Below, piece after piece: positions 1-9,385 of a stretch of DNA of 28,454 bases. This DNA comes from Neolecta irregularis DAH-3 (taxonomy: Eukaryota; Ascomycota; Neolectomycetes; Neolectales; Neolectaceae), in NCBI GenBank assembly GCA_001929475.1, contig LXFE01000146.1:1-28454 (forward strand), written 5' to 3'. Position 1 is the stretch's first letter; each line of letters opens with the position of its first letter. The notes under the pieces were generated by a model that worked only from the letters and a program-made list of their open reading frames with translations, searched no databases and was not told the DNA's origin. Both the position numbers and the translations under genes were made by a program.

Positions 1-1056
1 GGTAGCCTAATATCGTGTTCATATAATCACGACGTTCTTGACTCGCCACGATAACGTAAATATGCTCGAATCCAAGCTTATCTTGATTTAGGCTCTGATC
101 ATCGACAACTACGGATTTCCAATTTTTAGGCCCTAGTTGTCGTGGTCTGAATATGACGATAAGAGTAGGGATCATGACCCTGGCTTTTTAGTGCAACTCT
201 TTACAAGATTTTCTTACATTACGATCAAAAGAAACAAGCCTAAAAGACTGAATATTATTCGTTTCTTCTTGTTAAGACGTGGTTTTGAAGATGGTTTCTC
301 GTCATATTGAGAAACTTCAGCTCCTTGATTCAAGCTAGTGCTGTTCATGTCGAACTTTCAGTGTGACCAGTCAAGGGACAACGGCTGCCTTTAAATTGAT
401 AAAACAGAGTGAGACATTTAAATTTAGATGAGACATTGGTATATTACTAAGACATTTCTTTGCGTAGTTTCAGTTGACATCCCACACCGAGGACCACAAG
501 GCAAAATCACCATGACCCGGCATAGCAACATTGTAAACGCACAAGGCCAACTGCAATAGGGTATAGTAGAAAGAAGGGTAGATTCCTAATTCAGTTAAAC
601 AAGCAATAGCAAAACAAATAGGATAAGCTCAGGTACGATGAAGTCAAATATTTGGGTCAACTTGAGCTCAGTATGGATGCAAAATTGGATTCTCTTTACT
701 TCTCTATCCAGTCCTCCTTAAGCAAGAAAGTAATTATTGGTATGCAAGTATGGCGGCTGTCCCAATATTTATAAAACGGATGCCGGTTTCTTATTTACTG
801 AATATAGACGAAAGAGAGACCAACAGTAGGCCTTGTCATCGAGTTATGAGTCTCACCTACCAGTTTGTATATACGAATCTATGAAATTCGAATTACCATT
901 CTCAAAATGTCAAGATAACACTTTTAATCACATCAGGGATTTGTTTGTAGACGTCTCTAGCATCTCACTGTGACTGTCAGCTTCTTTGATATTCCCAGTT
1001 TTCGGTTTACAACCTCTTCAAGGACAGAAATCTGTTAGATATCCCTTGTGTGTCAA
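1..1056. other. Intergenic spacer upstream of KRE6
   Basis: No gene, RNA gene or known element recognised. The only structure seen is an inverted repeat: CGACAACTA at 103-111 and its exact complement TAGTTGTCG at 134-142, extendable to about 12 bp with one mismatch around a short AT-rich loop. The last few hundred bases should hold the KRE6 promoter, but no clear TATA box was assigned. Confidence 0.5.
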
Positions 1057-3049
1057 ATGCCTGTACAAAGATCCAATAGCTTTCCCACTATCCCCACAAA
1101 TCCTCCCTCAATACTTTGCTTAGACTCTTCAAAGGAAAAAATTCTTCTCGGCTCCTCAGTTATATCACCCCAATCAGAAAATCCCTTTCTCTCGCCAAAG
1201 GATGCACCCCAATCCCGTCAAATCTTCCCTCAACAGTCTTTACCACACTCTTCAGCATCGAACACCACATCATCCTTTACAAGTCCACTCAATATCTTCC
1301 AGTCATTTTCCCAACAAAAAAGATCAAGTTCGATATCTTACTACTGGTTCCCGTCAACCCAGACTATTACAAAAAAATTCACAATAATTCCTCACGCTGG
1401 GTTGTTATCAGATCCAAAAGATGCCGAACCAGATGATGCAATGCATAATCCCTCAGTCGACAAAATCTCTCAAGAATGCAATATCTGGACACAACGAGGA
1501 TTCGTCAATACTGGCGGATTGCTACTCATTGCGAGCGGTTTAATCATTATGTTTGTCGTATATCCCATTTTTTCAATAACTGCAAAACCAATCCATCCAG
1601 CTTGTGATTCTCGCTGGGACTGTGTTTCAAATGCGCCAGAGTATTCCACTTTGAAAGGTTTTCGAAGAAATCTCGTGGATCCTGATACCCCAACAAGCGC
1701 ATGGACAAAAACCGCCCATGATGGCTCGAAATACAAGTTGGTATTTTCAGACGAATTTAATCAAAATGGAAGGACATTTTATCCTGTAATACCCATCCAC
1801 TTTAATAATTAACTTTGCAGGGCGAAGATCAGTTTTGGTATCCATAAGAAAAGGTTGGACTGACGTTCAGGGAAGCAGTAGATTTATGGTACTGGCCTAC
1901 TCAAGACCTCCAATGGTACGATCCAGATGCGATCACAACAAAAGATGGATTCCTCCAAATTCAACTGGATGCTTTTAAAAATCACAATTTATCATACCGG
2001 AGCGGAATGTTACAGAGTTGGAACAAGTTTTGCTTCAAAGGTGGTATTATTGAAGGTATATCAGCCTGTTATTTAGTACTGAGCAACAGCATCAATTTCA
2101 TTACCTGGTTCAGGAAATGTTTCCGGTTTATGGCCCGGTTTCTGGACAATGGGAAATCTCGGTCGTCCAGGGTACCTTTTTCACCTTCGTCTTGGGAAAT
2201 AATGCAAAGTTACGGAGCAACAAATGAGGGAATGTGGCCTTACAGCTACCAAGAATGCGATACTGGAATAACACCAAATCAATCTCGCTCGGACGGTCTC
2301 AATTTACTACCTGGAATGCGTCTTCCAAGTTGTACTTGTTCAGAACAAGATCACCCCTCCCCAGGAAAAGGACGTTCTGCACCTGAAATCGATGTTGTCG
2401 AAGCTTCAGTTGATCCGACCCTCTTACTTGGAACTGTCTCTCAATCAAACCAAATTGCCCCATTTGACGATTACTATATGCCTAATTACGATTACTGTGC
2501 CGTATATAATCCCAATCTCACCATGATCAATAAATACCGAGGAAGCCATTTTCAACAAGCAATGTCTGGTCAAACACTACTCAACAACGATTGGTACGAT
2601 GGAAAAGCTTATCAATCATACGGCTTCGAATATCAACCTGGAAAGAACGGATTCATAGAATGGTTCATAGGTGATTATAAAACATGGATGATGACCGCAG
2701 ATTCAATCGGACCAAACGGGAATATAGGACAAAGAACAATAACTGAAGAACCAATGAGTATAATTTTCAATCTTGGCCTTTCAAATTCATTTTCGTATAT
2801 CGACTGGGAAAATTTGGGGGGCAGCGCGACCATGAGAATTAATTGGATACGCATTTATCAGGATTCGCAGGTAACTACTTGTGATCCCGAAGGGTGGCCT
2901 ACGTCCGAGTACATTTCCAAGTATATCTGATCTTGATCATTTTTAACGTGGATAGTCATCTTGAGGCTTATATGAATGCAAATTGGACTACATGGGAAGC
3001 AGCGGGATATACAAGACCAAAAAATAGCTTGATGGATGGATGTCATTAA
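1057..3049 (+). CDS. KRE6: KRE6/SKN1 family beta-glucan synthesis-associated protein (GH16-like)
   Basis: Type II membrane protein needed for cell-wall beta-1,6-glucan assembly. Exons 1057-1785, 1821-1837, 1871-2055, 2090-2171, 2210-2920 and 2956-3049 give 605 residues; the introns are 35, 33, 34, 38 and 35 nt. The serine-rich cytoplasmic N-terminus is followed by one membrane segment at about residues 152-173 ([20 protein letters not shown]) and then a lumenal SKN1/GH16 domain. That domain holds the catalytic-type ExDxxE motif (EIDVVE, about 397-402) and family signatures WPYSYQECD and ITPNQS. The C-terminus ends in the family-like NSLMDGCH. The start is the first ATG after an in-frame TAG at 1036. 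Exon 2 is only 17 nt and is required to join RTFYP to the following WEAVDLWYW block. Family membership is clear; separating KRE6 from SKN1 is not possible here. Confidence 0.93.
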
Positions 3050-3427
3050 GCATTTTCTCTTCAACGGTATTGCTATTGCGCTCTTATCTTAAATATTACT
3101 CTATTTTCTTCTCTGCATGTGGTTAACCCTGGCATATTAATAAGTCTATATTGTGTTTGCTAACCTAAGTGATGGGTGCGTCTACAGGGGGCATACCTAG
3201 CCTAAATATTCGTACTTGACTAGGAATATCTAACTTTCGCCTTTATATACTTCCCGTCAAGCCACCTTGCCGTATTGGTAAGATATACCTTTGGGTATAT
3301 CCTGCCAGTGCATAAACCGAATCAACAGGTTCAGTCCAAAATCAGCGACTTTAGACTGACAAATAGACAACATTGTATCCATCCCCTGCGGAACAATCCT
3401 TGAATGCTTTGCAAGTTGAGCAAATAA
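3050..3427. other. KRE6 3' flank, no gene seen
   Basis: AT-rich flank after the KRE6 stop. It should contain the KRE6 3' UTR and polyadenylation signals. No conserved ORF, tRNA or repeat recognised. Confidence 0.4.
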
Positions 3428-3904
3428 CTGGAATCGGCCACCGTCATTGAAGATCCTGCGAGATCATCTCCTGCATGCCTCGAAGCTGGCCGTGAGGGAC
3501 ATAAAGCAAATGCGTTCTTTGACTACCTCCAGTCGGCTTTTCAACAAGAATGGGCCATGTTTATGGGATTTATTACATGGCAAAGGCCTTTTCGAAGGAA
3601 AGAATACGCCAAAGTTGCCTTCCCAAATCTCAATCGAGGGTCCTTTCTCGCACATAACCACACTCTTAATGAACTCATGCTTCGTCTTTCAAAGTCGTTA
3701 TTAGTGAGAATACATGTTGCGCTAGTCGAGAATGGAAAATGGATAGGGTATTCATGAGCACTTCGCGTTTCCATGCGACCGCGGAAATCGCGGCGTCCCG
3801 GAGCTGATTCCCGCAAATCAAAAATCATTGAGCTTCCAGCTGAGATCTTTGAGGTCGATTGGACGCAAGCGAATTTCTCGCACAGAAAGTTCTTTCGCCG
3901 TTAA
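3428..3904 (+). pseudogene. Decayed ORF remnant with internal stop, function unknown
   Basis: A frame of 158 codons is open from 3428 (just after a TAA) to the TAA at 3902-3904, except for one TGA at 3758-3760. The first part has normal protein-like composition (for example FDYLQSAFQQEWAMFMGF and NHTLNELMLRLSKSLLV). After the stop the same frame runs on through a basic stretch (MRPRKSRRPGADSRKSK) and an acidic/aromatic one. No ATG lies near the front of the frame, so it is a piece of something larger or an internal exon. A single CGA-to-TGA change would explain the stop. I do not recognise the family. Splicing around the TGA is possible, but I found no 32-46 nt intron there with good signals. 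Confidence 0.35.
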
Positions 3905-4126
3905 TTCGAAAAAGTCTCAAAGAACCATTTGATATCTCGCTAATCAAATTGTGTGTCCATAGTTTTGAGAAAGAGCGAGAGGTTGGGATAAACTCATTCC
4001 TTAAGAGAAAATGAGTTGAATTAAGCTTTCCCGTAGAGCTACCTTATCCAAGCAAACGACCCGAGACAAGACACTAGTAGCGAGGACGACAATCTCATTT
4101 GATACTACAAATCCAACAGTCGTTAT

Positions 4127-4282
4127 ATGAGCGAAGCTGAAGAGATGAGAGAATATGAAAGTCTGGTCATTGAGCTTTATGATGACCTTCAGAATGTCCA
4201 AAGTTGTTCCAAATGCGGTAGAGAGATCTTTTTCTAGGCTCGAGCAGCTCATGAGCAGTGGCATGAGACCGAAGCCAATTGA
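4127..4282 (+). pseudogene. Remnant with C2H2-like Cys/His pattern and internal stop
   Basis: The frame from ATG 4127 reads an acidic helix-like stretch and then CSKCGREIFF, followed by TAG (4235-4237). It continues in the same frame as ARAAHEQWHE before TGA at 4280. Taken across the stop, the spacing C-x2-C ... H-x3-H fits a C2H2-type zinc finger. The only splice reading that would remove the TAG is about 20 nt, shorter than any other intron here. It may be the far part of the same dead gene as 3428-3904. The assignment is tentative; the Cys/His pattern is short enough to be chance. Confidence 0.25.
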
Positions 4283-4824
4283 GGATCTCTTCTGTAGAAT
4301 TCCTTCCCAACCTTATATCCATGGCGTTGCGTTCATATTTCCTATATCGCGGTCCTCGTTATCTTCTTTGTTCGACATACTGACTGGGAACTGATCTCAT
4401 GTTTATGAAATCATCTTGCCTTTGGAGCTATTTTCAAAGCGCCGCCTCTCGACAGGCAGTCATCAAATTTCAATATTTTGTTAGAATATTGACCATGGAA
4501 ATATGCCGAGAAACCGTTCCCGGAATTGCTATCCTCTCCGTCGAATTTAATTGGTACAGCAGAATTCACTTTTTGGATATTAGAATGAAAGCAAGTCAGT
4601 GCTGCCCGAATTAGACAAATTATCGATATAGGAATAAATGTTTGTAAATGACACGCCTCATATCAACATAAAGCGTCTTGGAGTAACGATACGTCAATCA
4701 TTTCAAGATGAGTCGGTTGAAAGACCAAATCTGAAGGTTCCTTTCGTGAAGAGGCGTCGCATTCGGTTATCAAGTGTCATCAGACGTGGAAAGTAGATGT
4801 TTCAGCCTGTGTTCAGAACTCCCG

Positions 4825-5618
4825 ATGACTTCCGAAAATCCTCTACAGATCTTATTCATAGGCATAAGCGGCCCAACCTGCTCTGGAAAGTCAGTATGGA
4901 TGTACCTAGCAGCATGAAAACTTACAGAAAGACCTTGTCTCATATACTGAAGAACGTTTTAGATTGTCGAATTCTCTATGAAGATGACTTCTACAAGGTT
5001 AAATATTGTTACAATCAAATCTCCTGAGAGAAATAGAATAGAAAGGATATTCCCATTGATGAAGCGACAGGAGAAGAGAACTGGGATTCACAAGAATCAC
5101 TAGACATTCCACGGTTCGTAATGGCATTAGAACATATACGACGAACAGGCTCCATACCAGAGAATCATAAATCGATCGAAGAACATCAGGAATACGAAAT
5201 GTGCAATGTATCCGATGAACTAATTGAGGCACTGCGCCAAAAGCTGCCTTCGTACCATTCGTTTAAAATCGTTCTAATCGACGGCTTCTTACTATATCCA
5301 GTTTCAGAGATTCATGCCCAGCTCGATATTAAGCTTCTGCTAAATTCGTCCTATGAGACTGTCAAAAGGCGCAGGATGATGAGATCTGGATATCTTACTC
5401 AAACCAGTTATTGGGTTGATCCACCAAATTACTTTGATCGTGTATGTTGGCCATGGCATGTGAAGAATCACACCTCTTTATTCAAAGAAGGGAATATGGA
5501 AGGAGATGTTTTACCAAATTTTGGGATTCTGGTACAGCCAAGTGAAATGTCAAGCATGGAAGATATTCTAACTTGGGCCGTTGATGTTATTTCCAAGAGG
5601 TTGACTCCAGAATTCTAG
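4825..5618 (+). CDS. NRK1: Nicotinamide riboside kinase
   Basis: Phosphorylates nicotinamide riboside to NMN for NAD salvage (cytosolic). Exons 4825-4893, 4932-4997 and 5037-5618 give 238 residues, a normal length for the family; introns 38 and 39 nt. Exon 1 encodes MTSENPLQ followed by the Walker A loop GPTCSGKS, completed by T from exon 2. Exon 2 ends in the family motif ILYEDDFYK. Exon 3 holds the SLDIP and LIDGFLLY blocks, the lid-type RRRMMRSGY and the C-terminal WVDPPNYFD. The intron 1 ends were chosen because only donor 4894 with acceptor AAAG (4928-4931) restores GKST; the nearer CAG at 4924-4926 would shift the frame. Transcribed away from the remnant region; the next gene (LSM1) converges on it. 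Confidence 0.92.
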
Positions 5619-5915
5619 TCTTTCTAATAAAGTTATTGTCCGCAAGACTAGGGCTGTGTCAATCGGAAGTAGACCTGGCATCTGCTGTCTGGGTCATTAT
5701 AATAGCATAATGAAAGCAATCGTGAGATCAGGTTTCCCATCTCTTGAGCTTGAAGGATCCAACGCATTTGCTAGTCAAGGGCATTCCAACAACACAGCCT
5801 ACCCGCCTTGACTGTGCTACATACAATTATATTAAAAAGAACCAGGCTAGTTTAGAAAGCTCTTTGTGAAGGGCTGTTTTTGAGAGCCAGCAAATACCGA
5901 AAAGCTGGCTATTGC
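5619..5915. other. Convergent spacer between NRK1 and LSM1
   Basis: About 300 bp shared by the 3' ends of two converging genes. It should contain both terminators. No ORF or repeat of note. Confidence 0.4.
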
Positions 5916-6476
5916 TTATTTGAGCAAATAATCATCACCTTCAATGTGATCGACACTGAACCCCATACTAGCCAGAATCCTGTTCCGTTTCTTTTCTATC
6001 CTTGCCTTGGTAGCTTGATCGCGATTTTGTATAGCGAGAGCTTCTTTGGGATTGATTCTTCGTAATTTAGGCAATATTTCATCCGGCTTCAACAAGTCCT
6101 GAGATAATAAATTTGTGCCGGGCGATAGCCTTACCAACTCTCCTAATAGAACCACATTCTCTCCGCGAATTAAATAGATACCTTTTGCAATGTCGGCGTA
6201 GGTTGTTTCGGTATATAGACGTTCAATTGTATCTTGTAAAACCAGATTAGCTAGAATATGAACACTGCTTTCAAGATGAAGAAGAAGGTGTACCATATTG
6301 ATCGTAAGATCTAAGAACTCCAAGCAATGTTTTCCCGTCTCGAAGAACTATGATTAACCTTTCTAAAGGTCAAGCGTCTTTGGAGAAAAGTACTTACTAT
6401 CGACACAGTCCAGCAGAGATCCAGAGGTCGTAAAGAAGGTCAGTAGAGCGGGATCTGAAATTTCCGGACTGCTCAT
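5916..6476 (-). CDS. LSM1: Sm-like protein LSm1 (cytoplasmic mRNA decay)
   Basis: LSm1 defines the cytoplasmic Lsm1-7 ring that binds oligoadenylated mRNA 3' ends and promotes decapping. Exons (minus strand) 6476-6398, 6362-6294, 6250-6135 and 6098-5916 give 148 residues; introns 35, 43 and 36 nt. The N-terminus reads LLDCVDK. The Sm1 motif follows (VLRDGKTLLGVLRSYDQ then ANLVLQDTIERLY). Sm2 is IYLIRGENVVLLGEL. A basic helical C-terminus follows (KARIEKKRNRILASMGF), as expected for LSm1. The last intron (6099-6134) is 36 nt, in frame and stop-free, so an ORF caller would translate through it, but it has GTAAGG/CAG ends and breaks the family alignment right after Sm2. Confidence 0.9.
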
Positions 6477-6721
6477 GACATATGCTGATGATGTGGTGAC
6501 GTTGGACTAGGCTAACCAGATTGTTGGTTCAACACCAAGGTATCTTACAAGTGCATGTTCAAAACTCTTCTAACAATTTTTTGCGTAACTAAGGACCAAC
6601 TACTAAAGAAATACAAGGACTATGCTCGGTAGAGCCTGTCTGATTTCTGATAAACTGATCAGAATGGACATTTCCATAGGGTGGGGCATAATGTAGTATT
6701 TTTGACGTAACTTCGACTACA
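6477..6721. promoter_or_regulatory. LSM1 upstream region / CAB5 3' flank
   Basis: 245 bp between two minus-strand genes. It must hold the LSM1 promoter and the 3' end of the dephospho-CoA kinase gene. No specific site recognised. Confidence 0.35.
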
Positions 6722-7468
6722 CTAAATTGATGTTTGAAGCACAAAGTTACCCTTGATAGGCACTGTTGACTGGTTAAACTTCATAAGACGCTTTGTCCAC
6801 CGCCATCCAACTATTATTGCCCCCCAGAAAATACCAAAAGGACTCCAGGTTATCATTGTACATAACCTGGAAGGTCGAATCCGACACACCCATTTCTCTA
6901 TTTCAAGTTCTAGTTCCTTAACTGGAACTTCGTTCCAAATGACACTATCGCCAAGCAAACATTTTTCAGTGATGCTCATTTGACTTTTAATTCTTTGCTC
7001 GGCTTCTTCCTGCGATAATTGACTATCTCTGTGTCGAAGACGTCCGATTTGCGTTTCAGGTCGACATCCAACGACCACAACCAACCCGCAAAACATCCAG
7101 AGCGGCCCCTCAAGTAGCAAAGGTATATCCAGTACAATTATCCTCTCACAGCGGATCCAATATCCGAAACACATCCAAGCAATTTCCTTGGCAACGGCTG
7201 GATGGGTGATTTCATTTAACACTTTTCGTTCTTTTGCGTTTGAAAAGACGATTCGCCCCAGCGCAGGACGATCTATTTGACCGTCCTGAAGAAGAATACT
7301 GGAACCAAAGTGTTTTACAATTTTTTGGTAGGCTGGTTTCCCTGGTTGTACAACTTCTCTTGCCAATACGTCTGCGTCGATGACTGGGATTTGGTGATTT
7401 TTAGAAAGAAGAGAGGAAACTGTGGATTTTCCCGTCGCTATCGACCCCGTTAATCCGACAATTAGCAT
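6722..7468 (-). CDS. CAB5: Dephospho-CoA kinase
   Basis: Catalyses the last step of coenzyme A synthesis, ATP-dependent phosphorylation of dephospho-CoA (CoaE/Cab5 family). Single exon, 248 residues; the only recognised gene here without an intron. The P-loop is at the very start (MLIVGLTGSIATGKST). It is followed by the family blocks VIDADVLAREVV, HPAVAKEI, IIVLDIPLLLEG, and the lid-region arginines in RLRHRDSQLSQEEAEQRI. The C-terminus has a hydrophobic segment (PFGIFWGAIIVGW), common in fungal members and suggesting membrane association. An in-frame ATG lies 11 codons upstream at 7501; I prefer 7468 because family members normally begin right before the P-loop strand. Confidence 0.9.
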   Translation of the reverse strand: MLIVGLTGSIATGKSTVSSLLSKNHQIPVIDADVLAREVVQPGKPAYQKIVKHFGSSILLQDGQIDRPALGRIVFSNAKERKVLNEITHPAVAKEIAWMCFGYWIRCERIIVLDIPLLLEGPLWMFCGLVVVVGCRPETQIGRLRHRDSQLSQEEAEQRIKSQMSITEKCLLGDSVIWNEVPVKELELEIEKWVCRIRPSRLCTMITWSPFGIFWGAIIVGWRWTKRLMKFNQSTVPIKGNFVLQTSI

Positions 7469-7981
7469 TTTTCCCTTCAACTGTTGGTTCAAAAGATCCA
7501 CGACTTCAAAGAGAAGATATGGAGGTTAAGTCTTAAAGAATCGACTGGCACGTTATGAATTGGTAAATCGGCGTTATCTCGACAACCAAGTCGGATCCAA
7601 GTAAAGGGCGAAGTGTGATATGAGTATAAGCAATCCCAAAAACTGATGAGTCAGTGGAGAACTAAAGGTAGGTACTACACTGATCGCAATTAGCTGTATC
7701 AAAGCTCTGCAATTGCAATGCACGACTAGAAATCGATACAAAGACGTTGCAGTTCGGTTGGTTCATGTAGAAATTCACACGCAAAAGAATCTAGTTCTGG
7801 AGCCAGGTGGTGTTCTTGACAATGACATTAGGTACAATGTTCGATCAGCCTATTATGCTCCAGGAGATCAAAAGCTGTACCATTCCCGCTTCGGTTTAAA
7901 TACGACAATGAGTAAAGAAATCGGCTGTCTATCCACTTTACCATCCGGGAAACACACCAGAAAGAAATACAAGTATAGCGA
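7469..7981. promoter_or_regulatory. Upstream region of CAB5
   Basis: About 500 bp between two minus-strand genes, expected to hold the CAB5 promoter and the 3' end of the small gene. No specific element was assigned. Confidence 0.35.
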
Positions 7982-8440
7982 TCAATTTAGATTCCCGACA
8001 CCTTTCCTTAATTCCTGCAGAAAGTTCTTCTTCCCATCTTTTAAAATACCATCTAAACCATTAAGCCATGAAAAGAAAAAGAAAACTTGCTTTGCTTTCC
8101 CCATGCCGGTGCCGCAGTCTTCCATTCCCCTCCTTCGCAGGCATAAAGTGTTGGCTTATCTATCAATATCAGTTCTTAATTCTGGTCTGCTGAATGACCA
8201 GGCCCATTATACTGAGGATTTATAGCCTTGTTATATGCTTCAAGATACCCTGAAAAATCAACAATATGTTTGCCTATTGGGCGAACCTTTGTTCAAAAAG
8301 TCCTTCACTTCATTTGAATTGAAATTCTTTACACTACTGTGCTCCTCCTGGACCACTTTTTGCCCCATTCCGTTTCGATTATGTTTGGAAGGTCCTGCGT
8401 TGTCAGTGCTACGTGTAAGGTCAGCCTATAACTTACCCAT
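7982..8440 (-). CDS. Small 100-residue conserved-looking protein, five exons, function unknown
   Basis: Not recognisable as one ORF. Assembled from exons (minus strand) 8440-8437, 8394-8287, 8249-8199, 8159-8091 and 8052-7982, with introns of 42, 37, 39 and 38 nt. The result is one open frame of 100 codons beginning MGPSKHNRNGMGQKV, with central NSNEVKDFLNKGYLEAY, an aromatic GGEWKTAAPAWGKQ and a C-terminal KDGKKNFLQELRKGVG. Composition is hydrophilic, with no membrane segment. Intron 1 has GTAAGT and two CTGAC branch-like sites; intron 4 starts with GCAAGT (a GC-AG intron). The first exon is only ATG plus one base; an alternative start is the internal ATG at 8368 (MGQKV). Either start puts Gly at position 2, which allows but does not prove N-myristoylation. 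I do not recognise a family; the support is splice grammar and frame continuity. Confidence 0.65.
8053..8090 (-). other. GC-AG intron (38 nt) in the small unknown gene
   Basis: The donor reads GCAAGT, the classic strong form of the GC donor class, followed by a pyrimidine-rich tract and a TTTAG acceptor. Only this pairing brings exon 4 (ending GKQ) into the frame of the KDGKKNFLQELRK exon; the nearby GT one codon further on gives a different, less protein-like frame. Confidence 0.6.
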
Positions 8441-9385
8441 CGACGATTTCCGACGATGATGATTATAGCCGTTATTACCTCCCCGAGCGAGGACTGGCGG
8501 TCTATAGAATCAAATTTATGTGAGCAAAGAGGCGAGTACCGAGAATCCGAGTTGTCGCGGGTTGGCATAAAAAATGCGATTCCACTGTGGAGACTGGAGG
8601 GAAGAATTTCCACCAGCGCTGATGGTTATGGTTTTTGCGAGGATTTTGCTTATTACTTTGTTATACAGGATATCGGATATCTATATGTATATACAAGAAC
8701 CGGGTTTATAACGCATTGCGACTGGGATAGACGTATATAGAATGCCGTGTGTGATTAAAGAAAGTAATCCATCCGCCGAATATGGTTTTGTACAAGATAG
8801 CGAAAGTCAAAACAGGGAAGACGAGACTAAAGTGTTGTGAGACCGGGAATAACAGGCGGATGAACACAGCACTGTATTACTTCTACATTATATATGCAAA
8901 GAAAACATAGAAAACGGACTCGAGAAATACACCTACCTGAGCGGACGGTAGATCAACGACACAAAACAGAAAAAGCTGAGGCAAAACTGGTTTTCACTGG
9001 CTGTATATATCCACAGCTGGTGTTTCACTGGATTTATGGATGACACTGAGAAAAATGCATTTGCTGATAATGATCTACGCGGGTCAGCAGAACAAGCCAC
9101 ATTACCTATAGCAGGGACGGGGTTGTCTTTTAGGGCGCGGTCAGGAGTGTCAACGGAAATGATGAGTTGAGTTATATGGTATATACTTGACGGAGGAAAC
9201 ATATCGATCTACCGCTTCAAACGAGCTGGAGCTGTATACTGGGGTTTTACGAAGACTGGTCAACGTTGTATAAACTCGAGAAAGAATTGATGATAAACAA
9301 GTACAGAAAAAGTAGAAGTTGCGAAGGTCGCTGATTACCGTCTCCATAGTACGAAGGATATTGAGAATTTTTGTTTGCACAAGGA
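8441..9385. other. Spacer between the small gene and the SR-protein gene
   Basis: 945 bp. It should contain the promoter of the small gene (just above 8440) and the 3' UTR of the SR-protein gene. A minus-strand ATG ORF of 89 codons (9202-8936) exists but has no recognisable motif and lies in the expected 3' UTR, so it was not called as a gene. Confidence 0.4.

Noticed and set aside
7713-8225. Plus-strand open frame of 170 codons
   Set aside because: Starts at TTG, has no motif, and lies antisense to the spliced small gene, whose frames and splice sites fit better.
8933-9202. Minus-strand ATG ORF of 89 codons
   Set aside because: No recognisable domain, and it sits where the SR-protein 3' UTR should be.
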